64,000 nt of DNA from Fibrobacter sp. UWB11. Lineage in GTDB: Bacteria > Fibrobacterota > Fibrobacteria > Fibrobacterales > Fibrobacteraceae. A model generated the notes under the pieces. It was given only the letters and a program-made list of their open reading frames with translations. It did not search any database and was not told where the DNA came from. The translations under genes and the position numbers were made by a program. Positions 1 through 7,280 of this stretch are shown here, piece after piece (position 1 is the stretch's first letter; each line of letters starts with the position of its first letter). The DNA lies in NCBI RefSeq assembly GCF_900143015.1, contig NZ_FSRT01000001.1:1612001-1676000 (forward strand), given 5' to 3'.

Positions 1-123
1 ACGGTGGAGCTTTGCTGGCTGGAAAGATACAAAAAAACGGGTTATTTGTGTAGTAATAATCTCAAAAAAAAGCGACTAAAAAGACCAAAGACCGCCATGT
101 GAGGTCGTGCCACCTCTCCCCCG
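1..123. other. Left edge, no confident gene
   Basis: No complete gene is visible. In plus frame 3 an open frame from the window edge ends in TAG at 51-53 and would encode a short tail ending KNGLFV, which may be the 3' end of a truncated plus-strand gene, but 16 codons cannot be assigned. At 102-116 a short inverted repeat (GAGGT/ACCTC) lies just past the stop of the minus-strand thioredoxin gene; it lacks an adjacent T-run on the minus strand, so it is only a weak terminator candidate. Confidence 0.2.
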
Positions 124-891
124 CTATTTATCCATGACTTCAAGAACTAGCTTTTCGAGCATTTCGAAGCTCGGAGCCCCGCTCCAGACTCGCTTGATAT
201 AGCCATTTGAATCAAGGAGCATGAGCGTCGGAACCGCATGGATGCCATAACGGCGCCAGAGTCCCTGGTCTGCATCGCGATACAGTGGATACGGAGAAGC
301 GTGTTGTTTCTTGTAGAATGCGAGAAGCGGCTTGGTCTGTTCAGACGAAATGCCGATAATTTCGAGCCCTTGGCTAGAATACTTATTGTACAGTTTTTCA
401 AGTACAGGAAGCGTTTGGCGGCAGGGGCCGCACCAAGTCGCCCAGAAGTCCAAAAGCGTTGCCTTCGGAGTTTCTTGCCTTTTTTCGGCATTCATATAGA
501 AGTTATCACCAAACTTCGCTATCTTACTCCCAATTGCAGACCCCGTGAGGCTAGAAATATCGTCCGGGCGTTCCGTAAGCGTCACCGTGAGCGGAATGCG
601 TTTTCCATCGCGGAAAATCTCTATTTTGACTTTCGAACCGACCTTCGATTTTTTCATGACATTCTGGAGTTGCGCAACGTTCTCCAAGGCCTTACCGTCA
701 ATACCTATGACCAAGTCGCCCGAGACAACGCCCGCAGCAAGGCACCCCGATTCAGGATGCACGCCCGAAACATGAAGCGCCAGGTGATTTTCAAAAGTAT
801 CCTTCTTATAAATAAGCCCAAGCCACGGCCCCGCAAAAGCAGAAACCGAAAGCAACAAGAGTATACTAATAGCACGTACAATTTTTAACAT
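124..891 (-). CDS. PDZ-domain thioredoxin-like protein (TlpA/ResA type)
   Basis: Secreted or periplasm-facing thiol-disulfide protein of 255 residues. An N-terminal hydrophobic signal segment (residues 1-20, ending SAFA) is followed by a PDZ domain (about 22-108, with GVVSGDLVIGIDG) and a thioredoxin fold (about 118-255) carrying the WCGPC redox motif at 153-157 and the cis-proline segment AVPTLML near 218-224. TlpA/ResA family proteins reduce or rearrange disulfides outside the cytoplasm; the PDZ fusion suggests docking to a partner peptide, which is inference. The ATG at 891 has a GGAG ribosome site. It is the last gene of a minus-strand group with the OM protein (9 bp upstream) and the dihydroorotate dehydrogenase. 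The redox partner is not in this window. Confidence 0.85.
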   Translation of the reverse strand: MLKIVRAISILLLLSVSAFAGPWLGLIYKKDTFENHLALHVSGVHPESGCLAAGVVSGDLVIGIDGKALENVAQLQNVMKKSKVGSKVKIEIFRDGKRIPLTVTLTERPDDISSLTGSAIGSKIAKFGDNFYMNAEKRQETPKATLLDFWATWCGPCRQTLPVLEKLYNKYSSQGLEIIGISSEQTKPLLAFYKKQHASPYPLYRDADQGLWRRYGIHAVPTLMLLDSNGYIKRVWSGAPSFEMLEKLVLEVMDK

Positions 892-900
892 GAGACACTC

Positions 901-1458
901 CTAAAACAGGTAAAAACCGATATTCAAAGCCGCTGTAAAATGGGCTTCTCGACCGAAAAAGTCATCATCGTTGTGCTCGACGAGCGCACGCCCCATTATA
1001 TAGCTAGCATCCAGTTCTATACGGCATAAGAAACTTGCATTCTTAAAAAACGTGATATCGCGACCATACCCGAACGTTAAACGTGGCGGGAAATAGCTTT
1101 TGTCGTAACGTTCAAACGAGATAAACGAAATGCCCAAGCGCAAAAAATCGTCTTCGCGCGTACCACGGAAAAAGAATCTCCAATCGGCGCCAATCTCAAA
1201 GTAGTCCCCCGAAAACAAGGCTACCGCGAACAAATCCGCCGAATGATGTTTATGAAAGCGATATTCACCACTCAACAAAAGTCCTGGATGTATGGAACTC
1301 AAATAATAAACAAGTTCCAGTTCACCACCAAAAGAAAGCGAAGCAAGAGAATCCTTTGCAGGAGCTTCTTCGTAGGATTGCTCAATAAAGAATCCAGCAA
1401 AAGACTGGACACAAGCAAGCAAAAGTGCCGCGAAGAATATTTTAACGCTTCGGACCAT
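901..1458 (-). CDS. Small outer-membrane beta-barrel-like protein
   Basis: Unrecognised protein of 185 residues. It has a signal peptide (about 1-21, cut after QSFA) and then alternating hydrophobic/aromatic strands such as LELVYYL, FEIGADWRFFF and LNIGFYLF. The chain ends in phenylalanine, the typical terminal residue of outer-membrane barrels recognised by BamA. Eight strands would fit its length. It lies 9 bp after the stop of the dihydroorotate dehydrogenase gene and 9 bp before the PDZ-thioredoxin gene, so all three are probably cotranscribed. No enzymatic motif is visible; it could be an OmpW/OmpX-like small barrel or a conserved Fibrobacter surface protein. Confidence 0.6.
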   Translation of the reverse strand: MVRSVKIFFAALLLACVQSFAGFFIEQSYEEAPAKDSLASLSFGGELELVYYLSSIHPGLLLSGEYRFHKHHSADLFAVALFSGDYFEIGADWRFFFRGTREDDFLRLGISFISFERYDKSYFPPRLTFGYGRDITFFKNASFLCRIELDASYIMGRALVEHNDDDFFGREAHFTAALNIGFYLF

Positions 1459-1467
1459 CAGCTTTCT

Positions 1468-2670
1468 TTAGCCCTTCGGATTTTTGGAATCGTAATCGGC
1501 GAGAGTCTTGAAACCGTCTTTCGAAAGCGCTTCTTGAAGTTCCTTGCGCATCGCATGAGCAGCCATCCAGCGGAAAGCCACTACAGAATAGCACTGCACC
1601 GCATCAACGCCGAGCTTGATAAGATCGTAAATTTTGTAGCCATGGTCAATACCGCCGCAAGCCATCACGCTCATCTGCGGATAATGTTCACGGATAAACT
1701 TGACATTTTTGACCATGTTTTCGTAAAGCGGACGACCCGACATGCCACCGCAATCACCATCAGCACGGAGCGGAGTCAGTTCATTATACTTGACGCGGAC
1801 CGGGAGATTTTCGATTTTCTTGGTCGGATATGTGTTACCGATGACAACGCCGTTGACTCCCGCCTTTACAAGCGCATCCATAATCGTTGCCGTGTGAGCC
1901 TCTTCCATATCCGGGCTAAGCTTGGCATAAACCGCCTTGCGATAGCTCTGGGCATCGCGATAATTCTTGATTTCAGAGAAAATCTTGTCGATGAACGACA
2001 TGTCAAGATCAAGGCGATTTTCCCCCGTATTCGGGCAGCTCACATTGATTTCGATGTAATCAGCCACGCGGTATGCAATGGAAAAACTTTCGATGATATC
2101 CTTGACCTTTTCGTTTTCATCGGTCAAGCCCGGCGTTTCAGCAACGGAAATGCCCACGCACATTCCGGCCCTGTGCGCGGCAGCAATCTGAGCATCTGTA
2201 CGACGAGTCACTGCCTCGACACCATCATTGTTGAGGCCCATGCTGTTGTGGATGGCTCGGTCATTTTCGATGAACCCAATGCGCGGTCTGTGCGTGTTTC
2301 CTTCGCGCACATGGCGAGTCGCGGTACCCACAGAAATTCCACCAAAACCCATATTTGCATAATCACAAATACGCTTAGCAGTCTTATTTGCACCAGCCGC
2401 AAGCACAATCGGAGCCCCGAAATGGAGCGGATTCGAGCCATCAGCAAACGTCACCACGCGATTCAGCGTCTTGCTCAAGTCCGGGCGACCGCCCATAAGA
2501 GGGATAATCGGGGCAAAGCGAGCCACATGCTTCATGGAATCATGGCGAAATTCTGGATTATTGTGGAAAATTCGACGAATGAGAGCCAAAATGCGGTCAC
2601 TGACGCGCATATAATATTCGTGGTTGATGCAATTATCGTTCATATTCAGTAAGATAGAAAAATCCGCCAT
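1468..2670 (-). CDS. pyrD: Dihydroorotate dehydrogenase (quinone-type, class 2 like)
   Basis: Flavoprotein of pyrimidine synthesis oxidising dihydroorotate to orotate. The family signature is clear: FGAPIVLAAGANKTAKR and GFGGISVGTATRH in the N-terminal half, the FMN/substrate segment NVSCPNTGEN, YAKLSPDME, GVVIGNTYP, the GGMSGRPLYENMVKNV block and the phosphate-binding end MACGGIDHGYKIYDLIKLGVDAVQCYS. The order matches class 2 (membrane, quinone-linked) PyrD, in which a serine serves as catalytic base, but the N-terminal helix typical of PyrD is unusual here. Start choice is uncertain: GTG 2679, ATG 2670 and ATG 2643 are all possible and none has a strong ribosome site. Divergent from the M20 peptidase gene. 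Confidence 0.85.
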   Translation of the reverse strand: MADFSILLNMNDNCINHEYYMRVSDRILALIRRIFHNNPEFRHDSMKHVARFAPIIPLMGGRPDLSKTLNRVVTFADGSNPLHFGAPIVLAAGANKTAKRICDYANMGFGGISVGTATRHVREGNTHRPRIGFIENDRAIHNSMGLNNDGVEAVTRRTDAQIAAAHRAGMCVGISVAETPGLTDENEKVKDIIESFSIAYRVADYIEINVSCPNTGENRLDLDMSFIDKIFSEIKNYRDAQSYRKAVYAKLSPDMEEAHTATIMDALVKAGVNGVVIGNTYPTKKIENLPVRVKYNELTPLRADGDCGGMSGRPLYENMVKNVKFIREHYPQMSVMACGGIDHGYKIYDLIKLGVDAVQCYSVVAFRWMAAHAMRKELQEALSKDGFKTLADYDSKNPKG

Positions 2671-2713
2671 CAAAGACACACCCGCAAGACTGATATAACG
2701 AATAAAGGACCCA

Positions 2714-2741
2714 TTGCAGAGTTTTGAAAAAAATTATAATT
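2714..2741 (+). promoter_or_regulatory. Possible sigma70-type promoter of the M20 peptidase gene
   Basis: TTGCAG at 2714-2719 and TATAAT at 2735-2740 are separated by 15 bp, shorter than the usual 17. The perfect -10 box and the AT-rich spacer lie in the divergent gap between the dihydroorotate dehydrogenase and peptidase genes. Confidence 0.4.
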
Positions 2742-2761
2742 CTATAAAAAGAGAGAAAATT

Positions 2762-4135
2762 ATGCAAAATCAAATCAAGAAAGATATTCACGAAAACATG
2801 CCACGCTATATAGACATGCTTTCAAGTTTGGTCGCCATTCCATCTATCAGTTTTGACAATTTTGACCAGAAATACGTTTTGGACTCCGCGAACGCCGTAA
2901 AGGCGATGTTTGAAAAAGCAGGACTCACGAACATCCAGTTTTTGATGCCGCCAAGCGGGCGCCCCAGCGTTTACGCCGAGAGCCTTACAAGCCCGGACAA
3001 GCCGACCATCCTTTTGTACGCACATCACGACGTGCAGCCGCCCATGAGAGAACCTCTGTGGGACACGCCGCCGTTTAAAGCCACACAAAAAGGCGACCGC
3101 CTCTTTGGACGCGGCACCGCTGACGACAAGGCCGGCATCATCGTGCATCTCGCTGCCCTTGAACAGGTCCGCCGAGAACTTGGCGAAAAAGGGCCGAACC
3201 TCAAGTTCATTATCGAAGGCGAAGAAGAATCCGGAAGCGCAGGCTTCGAAAGGATTCTCACGGAACATGCAGAACTCTTGAAGAGCGACGCAGTCATTAT
3301 CGCAGATCTCGGAAACTTCGCCAAGGGGACGCCCTCCATCACGACGACGCTCCGCGGCATGAGCGCCATAAACGTAACGCTTCGCGCAACAAAGGCCCCG
3401 CTCCATTCCGGTTCCTGGTCCGGCCCGATTCCAGACCCTGCACAAGCTCTTTGCCGCATGATCGCAAGCCTTACCGACAAGGACGGCAAGATTCTCATCC
3501 CGCATTACGAAGACGACATTGTCCCGCCGACCAAGGAAGAGCTGGAATCTTACAAGTCACTCGGCATGACCGAAGAAATTTTCCGCAACGACGGCGGCGT
3601 TCTTGAACAAGTAAAGTTGAACGTGCCCGAAGAAGAAATTCTACTTTCGTTGTGGCGCCGCCCGAGCATCATCGTAAGCACAATTGAATCCGGCTCCCGC
3701 GTGAACGCCGGAAACGTTTTGCAAGACAGCGCTTACGCCCGCATCGGCATTCGCCTTGCTCCCGGCATGGATGCTGCAAAATGCACCGACATGCTCGCCG
3801 ACTTCCTCAAATCCCAAGTTCCGAACAACATGGAAATCACCATCGACAAGGAAGACGGTGCCAATCCGTTCACGACCGACACGAATCACCCGTTCTTTAA
3901 AAAGATGAGCGAAGCCATGGCGGACGCTTACGCCTCCCCCACCAAGTTCATTGGCTGCGGCGCAAGCATCCCAGGCGCAGAACTTTTCCGCAACACGCTC
4001 GGCAACATCCCAATTTTGCTCACGGGCCTCGAAGACCCGGAATGCAATGCCCACGGCGAAAATGAAAGCCTTTACCTGCCCGATTTCGAAAGCGGCATCG
4101 TTGCAGAAGCGCTTTTCTTTGCATCCATTTCGTAA
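2762..4135 (+). CDS. M20 family metallopeptidase (dipeptidase / deacylase)
   Basis: Zinc-dependent M20 peptidase of 457 residues, cytoplasmic (no signal peptide). Seen motifs: YAHHDVQPP with the first metal His and bridging Asp, GRGTADDKAGIIVH, and the catalytic Glu pair in IEGEEESGS, followed by the lid/dimerisation region and the returning catalytic part with GCGASIPGAELF and HGENESLYL. This order fits the ArgE/DapE/CPG2 superfamily, subgroup of large dipeptidases (PepV/CNDP-like, near 460 residues). Substrate cannot be assigned. ATG 2762 is chosen because GAGAG precedes it and the homologous part begins there; an in-frame TTG at 2714 only adds an unrelated tail. The sirtuin gene follows 9 bp downstream. 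Confidence 0.85.
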   Translation: MQNQIKKDIHENMPRYIDMLSSLVAIPSISFDNFDQKYVLDSANAVKAMFEKAGLTNIQFLMPPSGRPSVYAESLTSPDKPTILLYAHHDVQPPMREPLWDTPPFKATQKGDRLFGRGTADDKAGIIVHLAALEQVRRELGEKGPNLKFIIEGEEESGSAGFERILTEHAELLKSDAVIIADLGNFAKGTPSITTTLRGMSAINVTLRATKAPLHSGSWSGPIPDPAQALCRMIASLTDKDGKILIPHYEDDIVPPTKEELESYKSLGMTEEIFRNDGGVLEQVKLNVPEEEILLSLWRRPSIIVSTIESGSRVNAGNVLQDSAYARIGIRLAPGMDAAKCTDMLADFLKSQVPNNMEITIDKEDGANPFTTDTNHPFFKKMSEAMADAYASPTKFIGCGASIPGAELFRNTLGNIPILLTGLEDPECNAHGENESLYLPDFESGIVAEALFFASIS

Positions 4136-4144
4136 GGAGGATCT

Positions 4145-4834
4145 ATGAAACGTAAAAGACTCGTCGTACTGACTGGCGCTGGAATCAGCGCCGAATCTGG
4201 ACTTCGCACGTTCCGCGGAAACGACGGCATGTGGGAACACGAAAACATCGAGGACGTCTGCACGCCGGAAGCCCTTCGCCGTGATCCGAAACGCGTCAAG
4301 GATTTTTACAACTTCTTGCGAAAGGGCCTCCCCGAGCACCAGCCGAACGCGGCGCACATCGCGCTTGCCAAGCTCGAAGAGCGCCTCGGCGACGAATTCT
4401 TGCTGGTGACGCAGAATGTCGACGACCTCCACGAACGTGGAGGAAGCAAGCGCGTTTTGCACATGCACGGCGACTTGATGAAACTCCGTTGCACCCAGCA
4501 CGAGCATGAATTTGAATTCACAGGTGAAGAAACAATGGACACCAAGTGTCCCATTTGCGATAGCCCCGTGCGCCCGGACATCGTGTTCTTTGGCGAAACG
4601 CCTTTGTACATGGACGAGATTCAGGAAGCCTTGATGAACTGCGACGAATTTGTCTACATCGGAACAAGTAGCGTCGTATATCCGGCCGCAGGATTCAAAA
4701 GTTTTGCACACTCGTATGGTGCGAAGGTCACCTGCTTAAACCTCGAAGCGCCTTATGGCGATCCGTACACGGACGTCGTCATTCAAGGGAAAGCGACCGA
4801 AGTCGTGCCCAAATGGTGCGAAGAATTCAAATAG
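4145..4834 (+). CDS. cobB: NAD-dependent protein deacylase (Sir2/CobB sirtuin)
   Basis: Sirtuin of 229 residues that would remove acyl groups from lysine using NAD+. Visible: NAD-binding GAGISAESGLRTFRG (11-25), TQNVDDLHERGG (89-100), catalytic His108 in HMHGD, zinc-site cysteines C116, C135 and C138 (His119 may be the fourth ligand), RPDIVFFGE, and GTSSVVYPAAGF. The zinc site layout is like E. coli CobB. The Tyr-x-x-Arg pair that binds succinyl/malonyl groups in class III sirtuins is altered: Tyr55 is present but the +3 residue is Leu58, with Arg at 59. A strong TAAGGAGG ribosome site and 9-bp spacing tie it to the peptidase gene. A terminator follows at 4859. Confidence 0.9.
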   Translation: MKRKRLVVLTGAGISAESGLRTFRGNDGMWEHENIEDVCTPEALRRDPKRVKDFYNFLRKGLPEHQPNAAHIALAKLEERLGDEFLLVTQNVDDLHERGGSKRVLHMHGDLMKLRCTQHEHEFEFTGEETMDTKCPICDSPVRPDIVFFGETPLYMDEIQEALMNCDEFVYIGTSSVVYPAAGFKSFAHSYGAKVTCLNLEAPYGDPYTDVVIQGKATEVVPKWCEEFK

Positions 4835-4858
4835 AATTGCGCTCGAAATGCACGAAAA

Positions 4859-4890
4859 ATGCGCGGGACAACCCGCGCACTTTTTATTTC
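4859..4890. terminator. Bidirectional Rho-independent terminator
   Basis: Perfect 8-bp GC-rich stem TGCGCGGG / CCCGCGCA (4860-4867 and 4872-4879) with an ACAA loop. A T-run follows on the plus strand, and the A-run before it gives a T-run on the minus strand. It ends both the sirtuin and the convergent FISUMP gene, overlapping the latter's last codons. Confidence 0.9.
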
Positions 4891-5825
4891 TTTTCTGGTG
4901 TTTTTGTTTCCGGAGTATCGTCCTTGATCAAGCGCACATACGATTGCGAATGTGTGCTGAACGTTACTCGCCCAGGGAAAATTTCAAAGCAGAATTTATC
5001 TTCGGCAGTCCAAAAATGGCTAAAGTAATTATTGCTGATTCCCGTATTACTTTTAACTGGAGTCGCTTCAAAACCAAGGTTATCGGTCGGAGTCACGCTG
5101 CACTTTTCCCAGCCCTTGCGGGACATGAGCACACTCGACGGATCACCACAGCCCAAACTTGCTGCCGTCTGAGTCAATATTTCAAAATCTTTTTTCTTGG
5201 GAACGCGCCAGCCCCTTACAGCACAATACTTGTTCACCGCATTCCATTCATACACACCTTCACCGGCATACCCAACGCACTTGTACTTCAAGGGTTCCTT
5301 CATCCACACTTGGTTACCAATCCTCACGGTCTTATAGACCTGACCATCGCGAGGGTCGATAAACTGCGATTCGTAAAGATTCGGAGAAAGCGAGAATCTT
5401 TTTTGCCAAATGTACTCTTGCAAGATATCGAGCATTTGCGCACAAGGTTCAAAAGAGAGTCCTAAATCCACGCAAAGACGTCTTTGGCAAGCTTCCAACA
5501 CTTCTTGCTGTTCGCCATCCGAAAAACTTTTGACTTCGTACATGCTTGATGGAATTTGCTTTAAAACAAGCAAGAACAAACGGTCCTTGGCATCAGCAAA
5601 TTCGGGAGCATTCAAATCACGCAGTTCTTTTTCCAAAGTCGATTCGTTTGCAAAAATGGAATCACCGACTTTTTGTACAAGAGCATCACACAAAGTCTTG
5701 ACATCTTTTTGCGCCACCTTGACCGGAGGGCGAACTAATTTGGCCCCGCAGAACGGGCAATTTTCCATTTTATCGATTAAAGCATCAAAATCCTTTAGAT
5801 TCTTATGACACTCTTTACAGAACAT
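4884..5825 (-). CDS. Zinc-ribbon protein with Fibrobacter major paralogous (FISUMP) domain
   Basis: Protein of 313 residues without a signal peptide. The N-terminus holds a zinc-ribbon pattern, CKEC at 3-6 and CPFC at 23-26. The middle (about 40-155) is a helical region of unknown type. The C-terminal half (about 158-300) has the Fibrobacter major paralogous domain signature: DPRDGQVYKTVRIGNQVWM, a Tyr-Glu-Trp segment, CAVRGWRVPKKKDFEIL and a late NNYFSHFWTAED block. TIGR02145-type domains are usually on exported or lipid-anchored proteins, so this apparently cytoplasmic zinc-ribbon version is unusual. Function unknown. The start is supported by GGGGAG. Own promoter probably in the 101-bp gap at 5826-5926. 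Confidence 0.75.
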   Translation of the reverse strand: MFCKECHKNLKDFDALIDKMENCPFCGAKLVRPPVKVAQKDVKTLCDALVQKVGDSIFANESTLEKELRDLNAPEFADAKDRLFLLVLKQIPSSMYEVKSFSDGEQQEVLEACQRRLCVDLGLSFEPCAQMLDILQEYIWQKRFSLSPNLYESQFIDPRDGQVYKTVRIGNQVWMKEPLKYKCVGYAGEGVYEWNAVNKYCAVRGWRVPKKKDFEILTQTAASLGCGDPSSVLMSRKGWEKCSVTPTDNLGFEATPVKSNTGISNNYFSHFWTAEDKFCFEIFPGRVTFSTHSQSYVRLIKDDTPETKTPEKK

Positions 5826-5926
5826 AACGTTCTCCCCGAAAAGATTCTCGTATTTTCAATGATAATATTAAAAAACGAAAATGAAAGGGATGTAAAACTT
5901 ATGCAAAAAACGATTGCAAGGCGGAG

Positions 5927-7105
5927 TTACTTGGCGCAAAAGCAATAAGCGAAATGGTCCGCTTCGGCAATTTTCGTCGGGAGTTCGGCGGAAAGGCATT
6001 TTTCGCGAACATCGGCTGAAGCCTGAGCGCATTTGCAGCAACGGTCCGCAAATCGGCAACCCTTCACAAAGTCCTTCGGATGCGGCACGGAGCCTGGAAT
6101 CGAAACAAGCGTACGCAGGTCGCTGTGGCTTTCGGGAATAGCAGCCAGCAATCCTTGCGTGTAAGGATGGAGTGGGTGGTTAATGACTTCGCGGACAGGA
6201 CCTTCTTCGACTATGCGGCCGGCATACATCACGGCAACACGGTGAGCGTACTGCGAAACGATGCCCATGTTGTGCGTAATAAGGAGAACTGCGGTTCCCG
6301 TTTTCTCGGCCATTTCCTTGAGGACGGCGAGAACTTGAGCCTGCACAGTCACATCCAAGGCCGTTGTCGGCTCATCGGCAATAATCAATTTGGGCTTTGG
6401 CAAAAGAGCCATCACGATGCAAACGCGCTGGAGCATGCCACCCGAAAGTTCGTGCGGGTAAGAATTCAGAACACGATCAGGATCAGTGAAACCGGCAAGA
6501 CGGAGCTGCTCGCGAATAATCGCGAGAGGATCAGACGTTTCATCTTGGATTCTATCGGCCTTCGGCCTCCAGAATGACATGCTTGTAAAACGTCGTTGCG
6601 GCAATGATGTAGATTCTTGAACAGAACTCGTCTTTTCGTTGTCACCCTGGAGCGAACGCGATAGGGTCCATGATGGCTTTTGACTGGAATATTTAAAGAC
6701 TTCGAGAAGTTGTTTTTTTATAGTGACGACGGGGTTCAGCGCTTGCATCGGTTCCTGGAAAATGCAAGCAATTTCGGAACCGCGAACGGATTGCAAGTCT
6801 TTGAGCGGGAGCTTCACCAAGTCGTGGGCATCTTGAGCCTGCGTATCATTCGCCCCCACATCAAACAAAATCTCGCCGTTCACAATTTTTGCGCTTGGCC
6901 ACGGCAACAAGCGCAAAATGCTCATCGCGGTCACGCTCTTTCCGCAACCGGACTCGCCCACCAGCGCAAAAAATTCGCCCGGGAAAATGTCGAACGAGAC
7001 GCGATCCGTCACTTGCAACGGCTGTTTGTCATCACGCGAGTTGCCGTTCTTGTCAAACCCGAACGCCACTGAAACATCTTTAACGCTTAAAACAGGATTA
7101 GACAT
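5927..7105 (-). CDS. Peptide ABC transporter ATP-binding protein (OppD/DppD-like)
   Basis: ATPase of 392 residues energising oligopeptide import. Walker A is GESGCGKSVT, the signature is ELSGGMLQRV, Walker B is KLIIADEPTTALDVT, and the H-loop is LLITHNMG. The C-terminal oligopeptide-transporter tail with cysteines (GCRFADRCCKC) is present, typical of OppD/DppD and known in some members to bind Fe-S. It is about 55 residues longer than usual OppD/DppD because residues about 145-187 are a low-homology insert built of dispersed repeats (see findings). ATG 7105 is preferred: GGGAGA lies upstream and the ABC domain starts at once. Partner of the YejE-like permease just upstream; the second permease, second ATPase domain and binding protein are not here. 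Confidence 0.85.
   Translation of the reverse strand: MSNPVLSVKDVSVAFGFDKNGNSRDDKQPLQVTDRVSFDIFPGEFFALVGESGCGKSVTAMSILRLLPWPSAKIVNGEILFDVGANDTQAQDAHDLVKLPLKDLQSVRGSEIACIFQEPMQALNPVVTIKKQLLEVFKYSSQKPSWTLSRSLQGDNEKTSSVQESTSLPQRRFTSMSFWRPKADRIQDETSDPLAIIREQLRLAGFTDPDRVLNSYPHELSGGMLQRVCIVMALLPKPKLIIADEPTTALDVTVQAQVLAVLKEMAEKTGTAVLLITHNMGIVSQYAHRVAVMYAGRIVEEGPVREVINHPLHPYTQGLLAAIPESHSDLRTLVSIPGSVPHPKDFVKGCRFADRCCKCAQASADVREKCLSAELPTKIAEADHFAYCFCAK
6546..6671. repeat. Inverted pair of dispersed GTCA-type repeats inside the ABC ATPase gene
   Basis: Two about 33-bp units face each other: 6546-6580 (TGGATTCTATCGG...CCAGAATGACA) and 6640-6671 (TGTCACCCTGGAG...ATAGGGTCCA). They are of the same type as the intergenic repeats at 20128-20274. 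The coding frame runs through them without a stop and adds about 43 residues between the helical subdomain and the signature motif. Confidence 0.75.
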
Positions 7106-7280
7106 ATCTATCTCCCGACTTCGGGTCGGTTGACGACTCCGCAATCGACTTAATAACGCTACCAGAACTTCTGAAGTCGATTGCTCCGCGCTTCCACGGT
7201 TCGTCAATACGAGCCGTTCCAGCTTGGCATGGACCATTCAGTCGTATTGCATTAAACATATCTATCCCCCGACTTCGGGT
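7097..7280. mobile_element. Palindromic insertion flanked by 25-30 bp direct repeats
   Basis: Direct repeats 7102-7126 and 7256-7280 differ at one of 25 positions. Each copy carries the end of the permease frame (codons for DRYV then TAA), the GGGxGA ribosome site and the ATG of the ATPase gene. Between them lies an insert with nested inverted repeats: GCAATCGACTT (7141-7151) against AAGTCGATTGC (7174-7184), and TTGACGA (7130-7136) against TCGTCAA (7201-7207). This looks like a small palindromic element whose insertion duplicated the target and separated two genes that once overlapped. Confidence 0.65.

Noticed and set aside
1243-2652. Long plus-strand open frame of 469 codons opposite the dihydroorotate dehydrogenase gene
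   Set aside because: It lies antisense to a gene with clear family motifs, has no ribosome site and its protein is rich in His, Arg and Ile with no motif.
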